NCBI GenBank assembly: GCA_023399465.1
Contig: JAEWPB010000042.1
Span: 1 to 64,000, forward strand
DNA: 64,000 bases
From: Pseudomonadota bacterium
GTDB lineage: Bacteria > Pseudomonadota > Alphaproteobacteria > Rhizobiales > Rhizobiaceae
Reading direction: 5' to 3'
Shown piece after piece: positions 41,540-55,529 of this stretch; position 1 is the first letter of the stretch, and each line of letters starts with the position of its first letter. Made by a program: the position numbers and the translations under genes. The notes beneath the pieces were generated by a model. That model searched no databases, was not told where the DNA came from, and saw nothing but the letters and a program-made list of their open reading frames with translations.

Positions 41540-42868
41540 TCAAAGCTGTTTCCCGTCGTCCTCGAAGATCTCGGTCCAGTCCTTGACCAGTCCGTCGAGT
41601 GCTTCCTTGGCCGTCCCCTGATCGGCGACGACATAGTCATGCAGGCGCTTCTGCATGGCCTGGAGCAGGATGGCGTAGGAAGGCTCCTGCCAGAAATCCT
41701 GCACCTGGTTCATGGCAACGAGGAAGTCGCCGGCGAACGGCTGGCTGTCCTTGAAGGAGGGGTCGTTCAGCACGGCGTTGTGCACGGCATAGCCGCCGAG
41801 CTGCCACCACTTCTTCTGGACCTCGGGCTGGGCGAACCATTTGATGTAGGCGAGCGCGCCGTCCATGTTGTCGGTGTTGGCAACGACTGAAATGCCCTGG
41901 CCGCCGAGCGTCGAGGCTGCGGTCGCCTCCTTCGGGTTGACGAAGAAGCCGATGCGGTCGCCGCCGACATTCTCATCCTTGGCAAGGCCGGGGAAGAAGG
42001 CGAACCAGTTCATCGCCATCGCCGCCTGGCCGGATTTGAATGCGTCCAGGGTTTCGCCCATGTAGGCATCGGTATAACCCGGCGGCGTGCAGCACTTGTA
42101 GAGTTCCTTGTAGGCTTCCAGTCCCTTGATGGCGCCCTCGGAGTTCACCGCGCCTTCCATGTCGTACTTGCCCGGCGTGTTCTCGTACTTGAAGCCGTAA
42201 GGGTAGAGCGCCTGCGTCGCGCCCATGGTGATGCCTTCCGAGGCGCGCTCGGTGAAGATCGCGGCACCGTAGACCTTCTTGCCGTCGATCTCCTTGCCGT
42301 TGAAGAACTTGGCCGTTTCCAGGAGTTCGTCCCAGGTGGTCGGCGGTGCGAGATCGCGGCCGGTCTTTTCCTTGAACTCGGCCTGGATCTCCGGCTTGCT
42401 GAACCAGTCCTTGCGGTAGAACCAGGCATTGGCGTCGCCCATGGCCGGAAGCGCCCAGTAGTTCGGCGTGCCCTTCGGCCAGGTCGAATAGGCGTTGACG
42501 GCGGCTTCGGCGAAGTCGCTCATCTTGATGCCTTCCTTGTCGAAGAAGTCGTTGAGCTTGACGTAGTAGCCGTTCTCCGCTGAACCGCCGATCCACTGGC
42601 TGTCGCCGATCAGCAGGTCGCAGAGCTTGCCCCCGGAATTCAGCTCGTTCAGAATACGGTCGGCAAAGTTCGGCCAGGGCACGAACTCGAACTTCATCTG
42701 CGTGCCCGATTGGGCGGTAAAGTCCTTGGAGAGTTCGACCAGCGCATTCGCCGGATCCCATGCGGCCCAGCACAGCGTCAGTTCATCGGCCTGCGCCAGG
42801 CTCGGAAGAGCTGTCGAAAGGCCAAGCGCCATCGTTACCCCCAGCAGGGGTCTCGTCATCGTTTTCAT
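41540..42868 (-). CDS. ABC transporter solute-binding protein, family 1 (carbohydrate/polyol)
   Basis: A 442-aa periplasmic protein with a Sec signal peptide (residues 1-27, ending SLAQADE). The family-1 fold is visible in the ANALVELSKDFTAQSG start and the aromatic-rich ligand cleft residues (PAMGDANAWFYRKDWF near 140). GGAGGAA precedes the ATG. It is the first gene of the importer-kinase operon. Because dihydroxyacetone kinases follow, the ligand may be dihydroxyacetone, erythrulose, glycerol or a short polyol; this is inferred from context. Confidence 0.9.
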   Translation of the reverse strand: MKTMTRPLLGVTMALGLSTALPSLAQADELTLCWAAWDPANALVELSKDFTAQSGTQMKFEFVPWPNFADRILNELNSGGKLCDLLIGDSQWIGGSAENGYYVKLNDFFDKEGIKMSDFAEAAVNAYSTWPKGTPNYWALPAMGDANAWFYRKDWFSKPEIQAEFKEKTGRDLAPPTTWDELLETAKFFNGKEIDGKKVYGAAIFTERASEGITMGATQALYPYGFKYENTPGKYDMEGAVNSEGAIKGLEAYKELYKCCTPPGYTDAYMGETLDAFKSGQAAMAMNWFAFFPGLAKDENVGGDRIGFFVNPKEATAASTLGGQGISVVANTDNMDGALAYIKWFAQPEVQKKWWQLGGYAVHNAVLNDPSFKDSQPFAGDFLVAMNQVQDFWQEPSYAILLQAMQKRLHDYVVADQGTAKEALDGLVKDWTEIFEDDGKQL

Positions 42869-42969
42869 GAATTCCTCCCAGATTCGAAAGGAAGCCCCAC
42901 GCTGCCTTTCGCAAACCTCCCTGCACCTCCATGCCCGGCACGGCCCTCACTCCGCCGTGTTGAGCAATG

Positions 42970-42997
42970 TGTTTAGTGAAGCTCAATTCACTAAACA
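42970..42997 (-). promoter_or_regulatory. Perfect inverted repeat, probable repressor operator for the polyol operon
   Basis: TGTTTAGTGAA at 42970-42980 and TTCACTAAACA at 42987-42997 form an 11-bp perfect inverted repeat with a 6-bp spacer. It lies 102 bp before the binding-protein start. No regulator gene is adjacent in the window. Confidence 0.7.
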
Positions 42998-43144
42998 TGA
43001 CAAGTGCTAATTTTCGCACTGATGCAGATGCAACCGACTGGCCATCCATGTTCGTCGCGGCGCTCATTCATCGTCGCCTCAATATTGGCCGGAACTGGTC
43101 GCACGATTAAAATGAAGTGCTCCGCTGGCTGAAGGACAAGCGGG

Positions 43145-46522
<3,378 letters not shown>

Positions 46523-46548
46523 CGTGCGGCGAGGGGAGTTGCGTCCGG

Positions 46549-47868
46549 CTACAGCCAGCCGCCACCGAACCCTGCCCGTCTGAGCCCTACGACCAGCGGC
46601 TGGCACCGGCGCATGATGTGCCATAGCAGCCCGGTCCTGTAGTTCTCTATCATCAGGACGACGGGGCCCTGGTCGATGCCGAAGTGATAGGGGCTGACCC
46701 ACCATCCGGTCTTGCTGCCCTCGACCGCATAGGTCTGATTGAACGATGGCTTGAAGCCGTAAAGACGGGTCATGCCGAGCTTCATCTGCGCAAAGTTGCG
46801 GACCGTCGGGATGACGATTTCCGGCGCGAAGGGGAGGGAGGCGACGACGACCCAGGGCGACACCGTTCCATCATCCGGCCCATAGGGCGCGCCGCGGGCG
46901 ATGTAGTCGAAGAATTCGACCTCGGTCCCGTCGACGTTGCGGTTCGTCCAGCCCGGCCCGTCGCTCGCGGTGAAGCCCCAGCAGTTCTCGCCGTAGCCGA
47001 CGAAGCCGAGTGGATTGCGGATCGCGTATTCCTGCTGGACAAAAGTCGCATGGCGAGTGTTCTCGAAGTAGTCGCTGTCGTGTTCCTGCATGAATTCATC
47101 GCGTATGCCGCGGAAGTCGATCCACATGTGCGAAAGCTGGTGGGTGAAAAGCGGCCCGGAATAGAGCAGTTCGCGCCCGTAGATGTTTCGCCATTCGTAG
47201 CTTGCAGTGTAGGCGGTATAGGCCTCCGGCGGCAGCGGATAGGTCGGCGAACCGAGACCGAGGATGTAGAGCAGCAGGCCTTCGTCATAGCCGCGCCAGC
47301 GATAGGGAATGAAACCGCTTTCCGGCCGCCACCCGTGGGTGAGGGTCCGGCCGTTGTCGCAGGCCCAGTTCCAGTCGGCGCGCTGGTAAAGCGCATTGGC
47401 GAGCTGGCGAACCTCTCTCTCCTCGTCCGTGTCGCGGTCAAAATAGGTGGCAGCAGTCAGGGCACCGGCAAACAGGAAGGCGGAATCGATCGTCGACAGT
47501 TCGCACTGCCACACGCGCCGGCCGCTTTCGATGTCGAGGAAATGATAGAAGAAACCCTTGTAGCCGGTCGCGTCCGGCTCCGGCCCCTGGGGGCACTCAA
47601 ACAAAAACCGCAATCTGTTCCGTGCGATCTTGGCCGCGAACTTCCGGATAATGATGTTGCGCTCGACGACCACCGGGATGGTCGCCAGCGACATGCCGAT
47701 CGCGGCGATGCTGGCGGGCGCATCGGGTTCGGTCCTGTCCCGCACCAGCCCGTTATCCGGATTCGTGCAGTGAGCGTAGTACAGGAGGGTGGTGAACTGC
47801 AGGCGGGCGAGGTCTTCGTCCGTCGGCATGCGATTGAGTTCGGGATCCGTCGAAAGCAATTCCGTCAT
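46549..47868 (-). CDS. Glucoamylase-like (PF10091-type) protein
   Basis: A 439-aa cytoplasmic protein resembling the glycoamylase-like domain that also occurs in the middle of cyclic beta-1,2-glucan synthases and in beta-1,2-glucanases. Visible blocks are GFFYHFLDIESGRR (about 105), ELSTIDSAFLFAGAL (about 125), the WRGYDEGLLLYILGLGSPT segment (about 200) and FTHQLSHMWIDFRG (about 255). There is no signal peptide. It overlaps the GH94 gene by four bases (ATGA). Likely hydrolysis or processing of a beta-glucan. Confidence 0.82.
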   Translation of the reverse strand: MTELLSTDPELNRMPTDEDLARLQFTTLLYYAHCTNPDNGLVRDRTEPDAPASIAAIGMSLATIPVVVERNIIIRKFAAKIARNRLRFLFECPQGPEPDATGYKGFFYHFLDIESGRRVWQCELSTIDSAFLFAGALTAATYFDRDTDEEREVRQLANALYQRADWNWACDNGRTLTHGWRPESGFIPYRWRGYDEGLLLYILGLGSPTYPLPPEAYTAYTASYEWRNIYGRELLYSGPLFTHQLSHMWIDFRGIRDEFMQEHDSDYFENTRHATFVQQEYAIRNPLGFVGYGENCWGFTASDGPGWTNRNVDGTEVEFFDYIARGAPYGPDDGTVSPWVVVASLPFAPEIVIPTVRNFAQMKLGMTRLYGFKPSFNQTYAVEGSKTGWWVSPYHFGIDQGPVVLMIENYRTGLLWHIMRRCQPLVVGLRRAGFGGGWL

Positions 47869-50800
47869 GACGGCCCCATGACGACTTGGACTTCATGATC
47901 GAGGCTGTCGTCTTCGAGCCGGATGGTGGTCCCGCTGGCTGGCTGTCCGTCCAGGGTAAGCTGAACCACCTCCCGGCCGCCGTTGTTGACGACCTTGATA
48001 CGGTAGGTTGCCGATCCGTGGCGAAGATCCAGCTCATAGCCCGGCCAACCGGCCGGGATGCACGGCTCTATCGAAAGTTCCTGCCCCCGACGACGGATGC
48101 CGAGAATGGCTTCCAGGCCGACGCGGTAGAGCCAGCCCGCCGATCCGGTGTACCATGTCCAGCCTCCACGTCCGGCATTCGGCGACGCGCCATAGACGTC
48201 GGCGCTGACCACATAGGGCTCCACCTTGTAGTGCTCTGCATCGGCTTTCGTTTCGGCGTGGGTGATCGGGTTGAGCATGTTCCAGAGCGCAAAAGCCCGG
48301 TCGCCGTCGCCGAGCAGCGCTGTCGCCCACACCACCCAGGTGGCGGCATGGGTATACTGTCCACCATTCTCCCTGATGCCCGGTACGTAGCCCTTGATGT
48401 ATCCCGGCTGCAGCGATCCCCTGTCGAATGGCGGGTCGAACAGCTTGATCAGCTTGTCACCGGGGCTGACGAGGCGGTCCCAGACCGCCTTCATCGCCGT
48501 GGATGCGCGCTCATCGTCCGCGGCGCCCGAAATGACCGCCCACGCCTGCGGAATGGCATCGATCTGGCATTCGCTGTTCGAAGCGGAGCCAAGCGGAATG
48601 CCGTTATCGAAATAGGCGCGGCGATACCAGCCACCGTCCCATGCATTGGCTTCCAGGGCGGTGCGCAAGGCCTCGGCGTTCTCGCGGCACCATAGCGCGC
48701 GGCTGTCGTCGCCCCTTGCCGAAGCGAGGGTCGCGAACGAACCGAGCACGGTCAGGAAGAACCAGCCGTTCCACACGCTCTCACCCTTGCCGCCGGCGCC
48801 GACGCGGTTCATGCCGTCGTTCCAGTCGCCGGTTCCCATGAGAGGAAGTCCGTGGCTTCCGACACGCAGACCGTGTTCCAACGCGCGGCAGCAATGTTCA
48901 TACAGGCTCGCGGACCTGCCGCTGATCTTCGGGATGCCGAAGGTCTCCTCCTGATCGTCCCTCAACACGGGAGCGGTGATGAAGGGGGCGCTCTCGTCGA
49001 GCAGGGTCTGGTCCCCCGTAGCCGAGACGTAGTGATGAACGACATAGGGCAGGAAATAGAGATCATCGGTGATCCTGGTCCGCACCCCGACGCCCGATGG
49101 CGGGTGCCACCAGTGCTGGACGTCGCCTTCTTCGAACTGGCGTGATGCTGCGCGCAGGATCTGGGCGCGCGCCTCCTCGGGCGCGCAATGCACGAGCGCC
49201 ATGACATCCTGGAGTTGGTCGCGGAAACCATAGGCGCCGCCGGACTGGTAGAAGGCCGAACGCGCCCATATGCGGCAGGCCAGCGTCTGGTATACAAGCC
49301 AGCGGTTCATCATCAAATCGAAGGCGGCATCGGGCGTTCGAAGGGTCACCGCGCCGAGGATGCGGTCCCAATCGCCTGTCACTGCGGCCAGGGAGTCGCG
49401 TGCCCGGTTCGGACCCGCATATCGGGCAATGTGCCTGCTGATCTCGTCGCGATTGTCGGCCTGTCCGAGAACGAACACGACCTCGGCGGTCTCGCCGGGG
49501 GCGACCGGAAGATCGACCATCAATGCCGCGCATGGATCGGAGAGTATTCCGGCCCGGTGCCGGAGTTCCGGTCCTGCCAGGCCCGCCGGCTGCGAAACCG
49601 AACCGTTGCTGCCCAGGAATTCGCCGCGATCGCAGGTCATGGATCGGAGCGGCAGGCTGGCGGCAGCAAACGCAAGCTTGCCGGCAAAGTCGGTAGCCCA
49701 GAGATTGCGCGCGACAACGGCATTCGAGGCGGTATCGAACTCGCAGGCAACCCGCATTGCGGCATCTTCACGAAGGGAGCCGAGCACCCACTCGAGAAAA
49801 TAGGTTGCCGTCAGATGGCGCGTTTGCGCTCCGTCGTTGCGGACAGCAAGGTGCACGATCTTCAGCGAGTCGGCGCTCGGGACGTGCACGGTCATTTCGT
49901 GGTGCAAGGCTCCGTCGTGACCTTCGTATCGGGTATAACCCTGCCCATGCCTGACCGTCGTCGAATGTCCGAGCGGCAGTGGTGTAGGCGTCCGGATTTC
50001 TCCGTTCTCTTCGTCACGGAGATAGACGACCTCGCCGGGGGGATCGCTGACCGGATCGTTCGACCACGGGGTGAGCCTGTTGAGCTGGCTGTTGTCCGCC
50101 CAAGTGAAACCAAGCCCGCTTTCGCTCGTCAGGCAGCCGAACGTGCGGTTGGCAAGGACGTTGCACCAGGGTGTCGGCGTTCGCGGGCCATTCGCGACGA
50201 CGACATATTCGCTGCCATTCGCGGCAAACCCTCCGAACCCGTTCCAGAACTGCAGATCCTTGCCGGGCATCCCTGCGGGTCTTGCATGCGACGCTAGTGG
50301 GCGGGGTCCAGACTGTGCCGGAGGGTGGGTGACTGCATCCGGTCGCCAGGTGAGTTGATAGCCGAGCGAGCCCTCGCTGCTGGAAAGCACGATGCGGGCG
50401 AGGGCCATGATGGCGGCCTTGTGATTGTCCGGCGTATCCGCGGCGGGAACGACGAAGATCTTGCCGGCCTCCTTGTTTTGTGCGGATCCTTGAACATCCT
50501 TGGTCAGGCGCGCGACATCGCGTGCGTTGCGCCCGTCGATGATGACGAGATCGAGGTTCAGGCCCTTGCGGGTGCAATGGGCCTGGGCGGCCATGGCCTC
50601 GCGCAGCACCGCCTCGTCGTCCCCGGCGGCGATGCTCACCAAGGCGATCGGCAGATCGCCTGAAATGCCGCGCGACCACAGGATGTCACGCTGGAATGGA
50701 CCTTGTGCAAAAGCGCTGGCAGAGCGGAGATCCGGGTTGGGAAACGCGATTGCCGCGGCAAACCGGTTGAACACCGCGACCATATCCCTCAGCTCGTTCT

Positions 50801-51704
50801 CATGGCGCTGCGCGGCGGCGGCGAATGCCATTTCGGCGCGGTCGATATCGCAAAAGCGGGTGGCAATCGTCTGGATGGCGCGCTCGTTGTCGGCAGCGCC
50901 GGTCGTGAAGGCGATGCGTTGCGCCATCCCCGGGTCGAGGCGAATGCGCCTGCGCAGCGAAAAGACCGGGTCGAGAACCGGTCCGGTGCGCCGCGACAGC
51001 CTTTCGGCTCCCTCGAGCGCTGCGGGATTTGCCATTGTCCGGCCTCGGCCAAGGAACCGGTAGCGGTCGGTTTCGTAGTCGATTGCGTCGTCGCCGGTTT
51101 CGCTCGTCGCGGAGACATGAACGGCCCATACCGGCTTCTCGTCAACGCTGCGGGGGCGTCGCCGCGCAATGAGCGCGCCGGTTGCCGGATCGAACCGGGT
51201 TTCCACGAAGAGCTTGGCAAAGGCGGGATGGGCACTGTCGGCACGGCGATTGGCCAGGCAGATCTCGCTGTAGCTGGTCAGTTGCAGTTCCCTGACCTTC
51301 GACCCGCGATTGGTTATGCGAAGCAGGCGGACCTCGGCATCGCAGTCGGGCACGACGCAAGTCTTCCAGCGTATGTCGATGTCGTCGGCAGAGCAGCGAA
51401 AGGCGGCGTGATCGCTGTCAAAGGAGCATTCGTAAAGGCAATCCTGCCGGTAGATTGGCTGCCGGCCGATGGACCAGACCTTGCCGGTCCCGACATCCCT
51501 GACATAGCAGAACTGCCCCCAGCAATCCCTGACCCCATCCTCCCGCCAGCGCGTGACGTCGAGGCCGGCCCACGAGGCATAGCCCGCACCGGAGGCGGTA
51601 ACGAGCACGTTGTAGCGGCCATTGGAGAGCAAGCTTGCCTCGGGAGGCAGGCTTGCATAGGTGCCTTGCCTGGCGGAGCTTGTATCCTTTCTCGATCGGG
51701 CCAT
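47865..51704 (-). CDS. GH94-family glycoside phosphorylase, NdvB C-terminal-like
   Basis: A 1279-aa protein. The N-terminal ~270 residues repeat the GH94 beta-sandwich start (SLLSNGRYNVLVTASGAGY). A second beta-sandwich begins near 450, and an (alpha/alpha)6 barrel occupies about 790-1180. The general acid Asp lies in MGTGDWNDGMNRVG (about 1000). This matches the C-terminal half of cyclic beta-1,2-glucan synthase NdvB/Cgs without the membrane glycosyltransferase half. Phosphorolysis of beta-1,2-gluco-oligosaccharides (or a related glucan) giving sugar 1-phosphate is the likely activity. It lies in an operon with the glucoamylase-like gene. Confidence 0.88.
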   Translation of the reverse strand: MARSRKDTSSARQGTYASLPPEASLLSNGRYNVLVTASGAGYASWAGLDVTRWREDGVRDCWGQFCYVRDVGTGKVWSIGRQPIYRQDCLYECSFDSDHAAFRCSADDIDIRWKTCVVPDCDAEVRLLRITNRGSKVRELQLTSYSEICLANRRADSAHPAFAKLFVETRFDPATGALIARRRPRSVDEKPVWAVHVSATSETGDDAIDYETDRYRFLGRGRTMANPAALEGAERLSRRTGPVLDPVFSLRRRIRLDPGMAQRIAFTTGAADNERAIQTIATRFCDIDRAEMAFAAAAQRHENELRDMVAVFNRFAAAIAFPNPDLRSASAFAQGPFQRDILWSRGISGDLPIALVSIAAGDDEAVLREAMAAQAHCTRKGLNLDLVIIDGRNARDVARLTKDVQGSAQNKEAGKIFVVPAADTPDNHKAAIMALARIVLSSSEGSLGYQLTWRPDAVTHPPAQSGPRPLASHARPAGMPGKDLQFWNGFGGFAANGSEYVVVANGPRTPTPWCNVLANRTFGCLTSESGLGFTWADNSQLNRLTPWSNDPVSDPPGEVVYLRDEENGEIRTPTPLPLGHSTTVRHGQGYTRYEGHDGALHHEMTVHVPSADSLKIVHLAVRNDGAQTRHLTATYFLEWVLGSLREDAAMRVACEFDTASNAVVARNLWATDFAGKLAFAAASLPLRSMTCDRGEFLGSNGSVSQPAGLAGPELRHRAGILSDPCAALMVDLPVAPGETAEVVFVLGQADNRDEISRHIARYAGPNRARDSLAAVTGDWDRILGAVTLRTPDAAFDLMMNRWLVYQTLACRIWARSAFYQSGGAYGFRDQLQDVMALVHCAPEEARAQILRAASRQFEEGDVQHWWHPPSGVGVRTRITDDLYFLPYVVHHYVSATGDQTLLDESAPFITAPVLRDDQEETFGIPKISGRSASLYEHCCRALEHGLRVGSHGLPLMGTGDWNDGMNRVGAGGKGESVWNGWFFLTVLGSFATLASARGDDSRALWCRENAEALRTALEANAWDGGWYRRAYFDNGIPLGSASNSECQIDAIPQAWAVISGAADDERASTAMKAVWDRLVSPGDKLIKLFDPPFDRGSLQPGYIKGYVPGIRENGGQYTHAATWVVWATALLGDGDRAFALWNMLNPITHAETKADAEHYKVEPYVVSADVYGASPNAGRGGWTWYTGSAGWLYRVGLEAILGIRRRGQELSIEPCIPAGWPGYELDLRHGSATYRIKVVNNGGREVVQLTLDGQPASGTTIRLEDDSLDHEVQVVMGPS

Positions 51705-51779
51705 CGGGGGGACCTCATCCGTTGATGTCTTGGCCGGTCCGTCGTGGGCCAGCCGTTCTTGCCTGGCCGGCAGCTGGCC

Positions 51780-54200
51780 TCAGGCGTTGTCTCCTTCCGT
51801 CGAAGTCTTGCCTGCCTTGTCGGCCGCGCCTTTTGATCCCCATCTCCAGCCGCGTATGTCGGGCATATCGTCGCCGTGCTTCTCGATATATTCACGGTGC
51901 TGGATCAGCTTCGCCTGAATTGCCTGCTTGAAGTAGGCGGCCCGCGCACCCAGTTGCGGAAGCCTGTCGATGACGTCCTCGACGAGGTGGAAACGATCCA
52001 TCTGGTTCAACACCACCATGTCGAACGGTGTCGTCGTCGTCCCTTCCTCCTTGTAGCCGCGGACATGCAGGTTGCCGTGGTTCTTCCGACGATAGGTCAG
52101 CCGGTGGATCAGCCAGGGATAGCCATGGAACGCGAAGATGACCGGCTTGTCCTTGGTGAAAAGGGCGTCGAAATCGCGATCGGGAAGGCCGTGCGGGTGC
52201 TCCTCCGCCGGCTGCAGTTTCATCAGGTTGATAACGTTGATCACCCGCACCCGGATCTCCGGCAGATGTTCGTGGATCATCTGTACGGCGGCGAGCGTTT
52301 CGAGCGTCGGCACGTCGCCGCAGCAGGCCATCACCACGTCCGGTTCGGTTCCGCGGTCGTTGCTGGCCCATTCCCAGATACTGATGCCCATGTTGCAGTG
52401 GATGACCGCCTCGGCCATTGTCAACCATTGCGGGGCAGGCTGCTTTCCTGCCACGACCACGTTGACGTAGTCGCGGCTGCGCAGGCAGTGGTCGGTGACC
52501 GAAAGCAGGGTATTGGCATCGGGTGGCAGGTAGACCCGGATCACGTCCGCCTTCTTGTTGACGACGTGATCGATGAAGCCGGGATCCTGATGGCTGAAGC
52601 CGTTGTGGTCCTGCCGCCAGACATGGGAACTAAGGAAGTAGTTGAGCGACGCGATCGGCCGTCGCCACGGGATTTCCTTGCATACCTTCAGCCACTTGGC
52701 ATGCTGGTTGAACATTGAATCGATGATGTGGATGAAGGCTTCGTAGCAGGAGAAGAACCCGTGACGCCCGGTCAGGAGATAGCCCTCCAGCCAGCCCTGG
52801 CACTGGTGTTCGCTCAGAACCTCCATGATGCGCCCGTCCGGCGACAGGTGATCGTCGTCGGGGTAGATTTCCGCCATGTAGCACCGGTCCGTGACCTCGA
52901 GCACGTCCTGCCAGCGATTGGAATTGTTCTCGTCAGGACTGAAGAGGCGGAAATTGCTGGCATCGAGGTTTGCCTTCATCACGTCGCGCAGGAACTTGCC
53001 CATGACCCGCGCCGATTCTGCCGTCGTCGCACCGGGGCTCGGCACTTCGACGGCATAGTCGCGGAAGTCGGGAAGCTTGAGATCACGCAGCAGGAGCCCG
53101 CCATTGGCATGCGGGTTGTCGCTCATCCGCCGGTGCCCGGCCGGAGCCAGGGCGGCCAGTTCGGGCTTCAGCCTGCCCATCGCATCGAACAGTTCGTCCG
53201 GCCGGTAGCTCTTCATCCACCCTTCGAGGATGCGGATGTGCTCCGGCTTGTCCATGTCGCCCATCGGCACCTGATGCGACCGCCAGTAGTCCTCGCATTT
53301 CTTGCCGTCGATCTCCTTGGGGCAGGTCCATCCCTTCGGCGTCCGGAAGACGATCATCGGCCAGGCCGGGCGCTTGAGGTTGCCGTTCTGGCGAGCGTCC
53401 GTCCAGATGTCGCGGATCTCGGCAATAACGGTGCCGAGAGTTGCGGCGAGCTGCTGATGCACGTCGGCGGGATCATGCCCTTCGACGAAATAGGGCTTGT
53501 AGCCCATGCCCTCGAAGAACTTTTGCAATTCGTCGTGAGGAATGCGGGCGAGAAAACACGGATTGGCGATCTTGTATCCGTTGAGATGGAGGATCGGCAG
53601 GACGCAGCCGTCCCTGGCGGGGTTCAGGAACTTGTTGCTCTGCCAGCTCGTGGCGAGCGGGCCGGTTTCGGCCTCGCCATCACCGACGACGCAGGCGACG
53701 ATCAGGTCGGGATTGTCGAAGGCTGCGCCATAGGCGTGGCTGAGCGCGTATCCGAGTTCGCCGCCTTCGTGGATGCTGCCCGGCGTCTCGGGCGCCACGT
53801 GGCTCGGGATACCGCCCGGAAAGCTGAACTGCTTGAACAGCCGCTTCATGCCATCGGCATCCTCGCTGATATTGGGGTAGTATTCGCTGTAGGTCCCCTC
53901 CAGATAGGCATTGGCCACCAGCGCGGGGCCGCCGTGACCGGGACCGATCACGTAGATCATGTCCAGGTCGTCGCGCTTGATCACCCGGTTCAAATGGGCA
54001 TATAGCATGTTCAACCCGGGTGTCGTGCCCCAGTGGCCGAGCAGGCGCGGCTTGATGTCCTCGCGCTTCAGCGGCCGTCGCAGCAGCGGATTGTCGAGCA
54101 GGTAGATCTGGCCGACCGAGAGGTAGTTGGAAGCCCGCCAATAGGCATCCAGCAGTTGAAGCTCGTCGGCAGGAAGCGGGTTCGTCACCTGCGGCCCCAT
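51780..54200 (-). CDS. xfp: Phosphoketolase (xylulose-5-P/fructose-6-P)
   Basis: An 806-aa thiamine-diphosphate enzyme splitting xylulose 5-phosphate or fructose 6-phosphate with phosphate to acetyl phosphate. The N-terminal block [18 protein letters not shown], the IGPGHGGPA motif (about 85), the TPP-binding GDGEAETGP motif (about 173) and the C-terminal [16 protein letters not shown] block are diagnostic, and the length is normal. It is upstream of the GH94 gene on the same strand, with a 75-bp gap. It would route sugar phosphates to acetyl phosphate. Confidence 0.96.
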   Translation of the reverse strand: MGPQVTNPLPADELQLLDAYWRASNYLSVGQIYLLDNPLLRRPLKREDIKPRLLGHWGTTPGLNMLYAHLNRVIKRDDLDMIYVIGPGHGGPALVANAYLEGTYSEYYPNISEDADGMKRLFKQFSFPGGIPSHVAPETPGSIHEGGELGYALSHAYGAAFDNPDLIVACVVGDGEAETGPLATSWQSNKFLNPARDGCVLPILHLNGYKIANPCFLARIPHDELQKFFEGMGYKPYFVEGHDPADVHQQLAATLGTVIAEIRDIWTDARQNGNLKRPAWPMIVFRTPKGWTCPKEIDGKKCEDYWRSHQVPMGDMDKPEHIRILEGWMKSYRPDELFDAMGRLKPELAALAPAGHRRMSDNPHANGGLLLRDLKLPDFRDYAVEVPSPGATTAESARVMGKFLRDVMKANLDASNFRLFSPDENNSNRWQDVLEVTDRCYMAEIYPDDDHLSPDGRIMEVLSEHQCQGWLEGYLLTGRHGFFSCYEAFIHIIDSMFNQHAKWLKVCKEIPWRRPIASLNYFLSSHVWRQDHNGFSHQDPGFIDHVVNKKADVIRVYLPPDANTLLSVTDHCLRSRDYVNVVVAGKQPAPQWLTMAEAVIHCNMGISIWEWASNDRGTEPDVVMACCGDVPTLETLAAVQMIHEHLPEIRVRVINVINLMKLQPAEEHPHGLPDRDFDALFTKDKPVIFAFHGYPWLIHRLTYRRKNHGNLHVRGYKEEGTTTTPFDMVVLNQMDRFHLVEDVIDRLPQLGARAAYFKQAIQAKLIQHREYIEKHGDDMPDIRGWRWGSKGAADKAGKTSTEGDNA

Positions 54201-54843
54201 GGCAACCTCCTCGTCAAATTGACACTGTCACCTGCCTGGACTGGTGGTCCATGCCTGCGATCGGGCTGGCGCCGGATCATCGCGAGAGTTCGTTCGGTCT
54301 CGCGTTCAATTGCTTGTTGTGCGCGACTTGCATCGGGCGAACCCGGTTGATGGTCCGGCGCGACCATCGGGCGTCAGCGTGACGGCACGGGCGGCAGTGG
54401 ACGCCGCGCTCGATTATGTCCACGCTCCGGCGAGGATATGCGTGTCGCGACTGCCTGCGTTTCCCTTACAGGCTAACGCCGTTGCCAGGGTTCCACAATA
54501 TCGCCTTTTCGGCGAAACCCGGATCGCTACCCGGCTGGCGCGAAGGCTGCCGACATTCGCATGTAACCCCACGAGCAATCGCAATTGGCTGTTCGGTGCA
54601 ATCGTGGTCGTCAGCAGCCGAACGGATATGAAAGCGCTACGGCTTGAGGTCGAGCGCCTGACCGGCGCGCGAAAACGCCAAACCGCTACCTGTTGCGCGG
54701 TGCCGTCGATGGGGCCGGAAGCCCTGTATTTTCGGTTGAATGATGTGCGCTTGGTGGAAGCTCGTCAACGCGTATCTGAAATTGGCGCACGACAGCGAAA
54801 TGCCGAACAGGCCCTTGCCGCTCGGATCGGAACATGACTGTAG
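54201..54843. other. Stretch without a supported gene
   Basis: A 197-codon plus-strand frame (54244-54837) is open, but its composition looks unlike a protein and no domain or good ribosome site was recognised. The phosphoketolase promoter must lie at its left end. The right part has visibly lower GC and may be foreign or decayed DNA. Confidence 0.35.
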
Positions 54844-55404
54844 CTAGAAGAGGCGACCCGCAGCGAGCGCTTCTTCGGCATCCTCCAGCGCCATTTCGAA
54901 CACCTTTCTGGCGATGTCGAAACTGAAACCCGCGCGCACGAAGGCGGAAAGCTCCTTTGTCGTGCGTTTCTCGTCGGCTTCGCCCCGGCGGAACGGACCG
55001 AAAGCGCGTTTTCGCGCAAGCACGATGGCGGCGTAGAAATCGTCCGCTTCGGCAACGGCGGTCGCGACCGTGGCGCGTGCGATACCCTTTTGCGACAGCT
55101 TCTGCGCGATTGCGCGCCGGGACTTGCCGCTGCGAATGCCTGACCGGGTGCTGATCTCGGCAAAGGCGGTATCGTCCAGCGCCCGGTTGTCATAGGCGAA
55201 TTTCACCGCGGCGTCGGCAAGCGCCTTCACCTGCGCCTCGCTGATGTCGTCGAATTTCTCCCGCGCCTTGCGCGAAATCGCGTCGAAGAGCTGCTTCTCG
55301 GTGTGCATGCGCCGCTCGAGGCGATAGATCGTCGAATTGCGCGCCCAACTGAACATGCGCTGCGTCGGCGCATCGGTGCGCTCAATCTCGTCGTCGAACT
55401 CCAA
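54844..55404 (-). CDS. recX: RecX-family regulatory protein
   Basis: A 186-aa helical protein of the RecX family, which modulates RecA filaments. Typical blocks are RLERRMHTEKQLFDAISRKA (about 28-47), SGKSRRAIAQKLSQKGIARATV (about 90-112) and the C-terminal FVRAGFSFDIARKVFEMAL. A TTG start at 55404 is used because the rhizobial-type PTQRMFSWARN segment is upstream of the next ATG (55356). recA is not in the window. Confidence 0.87.
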   Translation of the reverse strand: MEFDDEIERTDAPTQRMFSWARNSTIYRLERRMHTEKQLFDAISRKAREKFDDISEAQVKALADAAVKFAYDNRALDDTAFAEISTRSGIRSGKSRRAIAQKLSQKGIARATVATAVAEADDFYAAIVLARKRAFGPFRRGEADEKRTTKELSAFVRAGFSFDIARKVFEMALEDAEEALAAGRLF

Positions 55405-55529
55405 GCCCGGCTTGCCCTCTTCAAGCTTTCAACATCGAGGCCGGTATGCGGCCTTTCCGCCGGAACACATACAGGCGAAACCGGCCGGATTCAATTCTGG
55501 CTGCGCGGCCGTGTTGACCGCGACCCATG

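Noticed and set aside
54244..54837. 197-codon plus-strand open frame
   Set aside because: No recognisable domain, no clear ribosome site and unlikely amino-acid composition. Kept only as an unexplained intergenic stretch.
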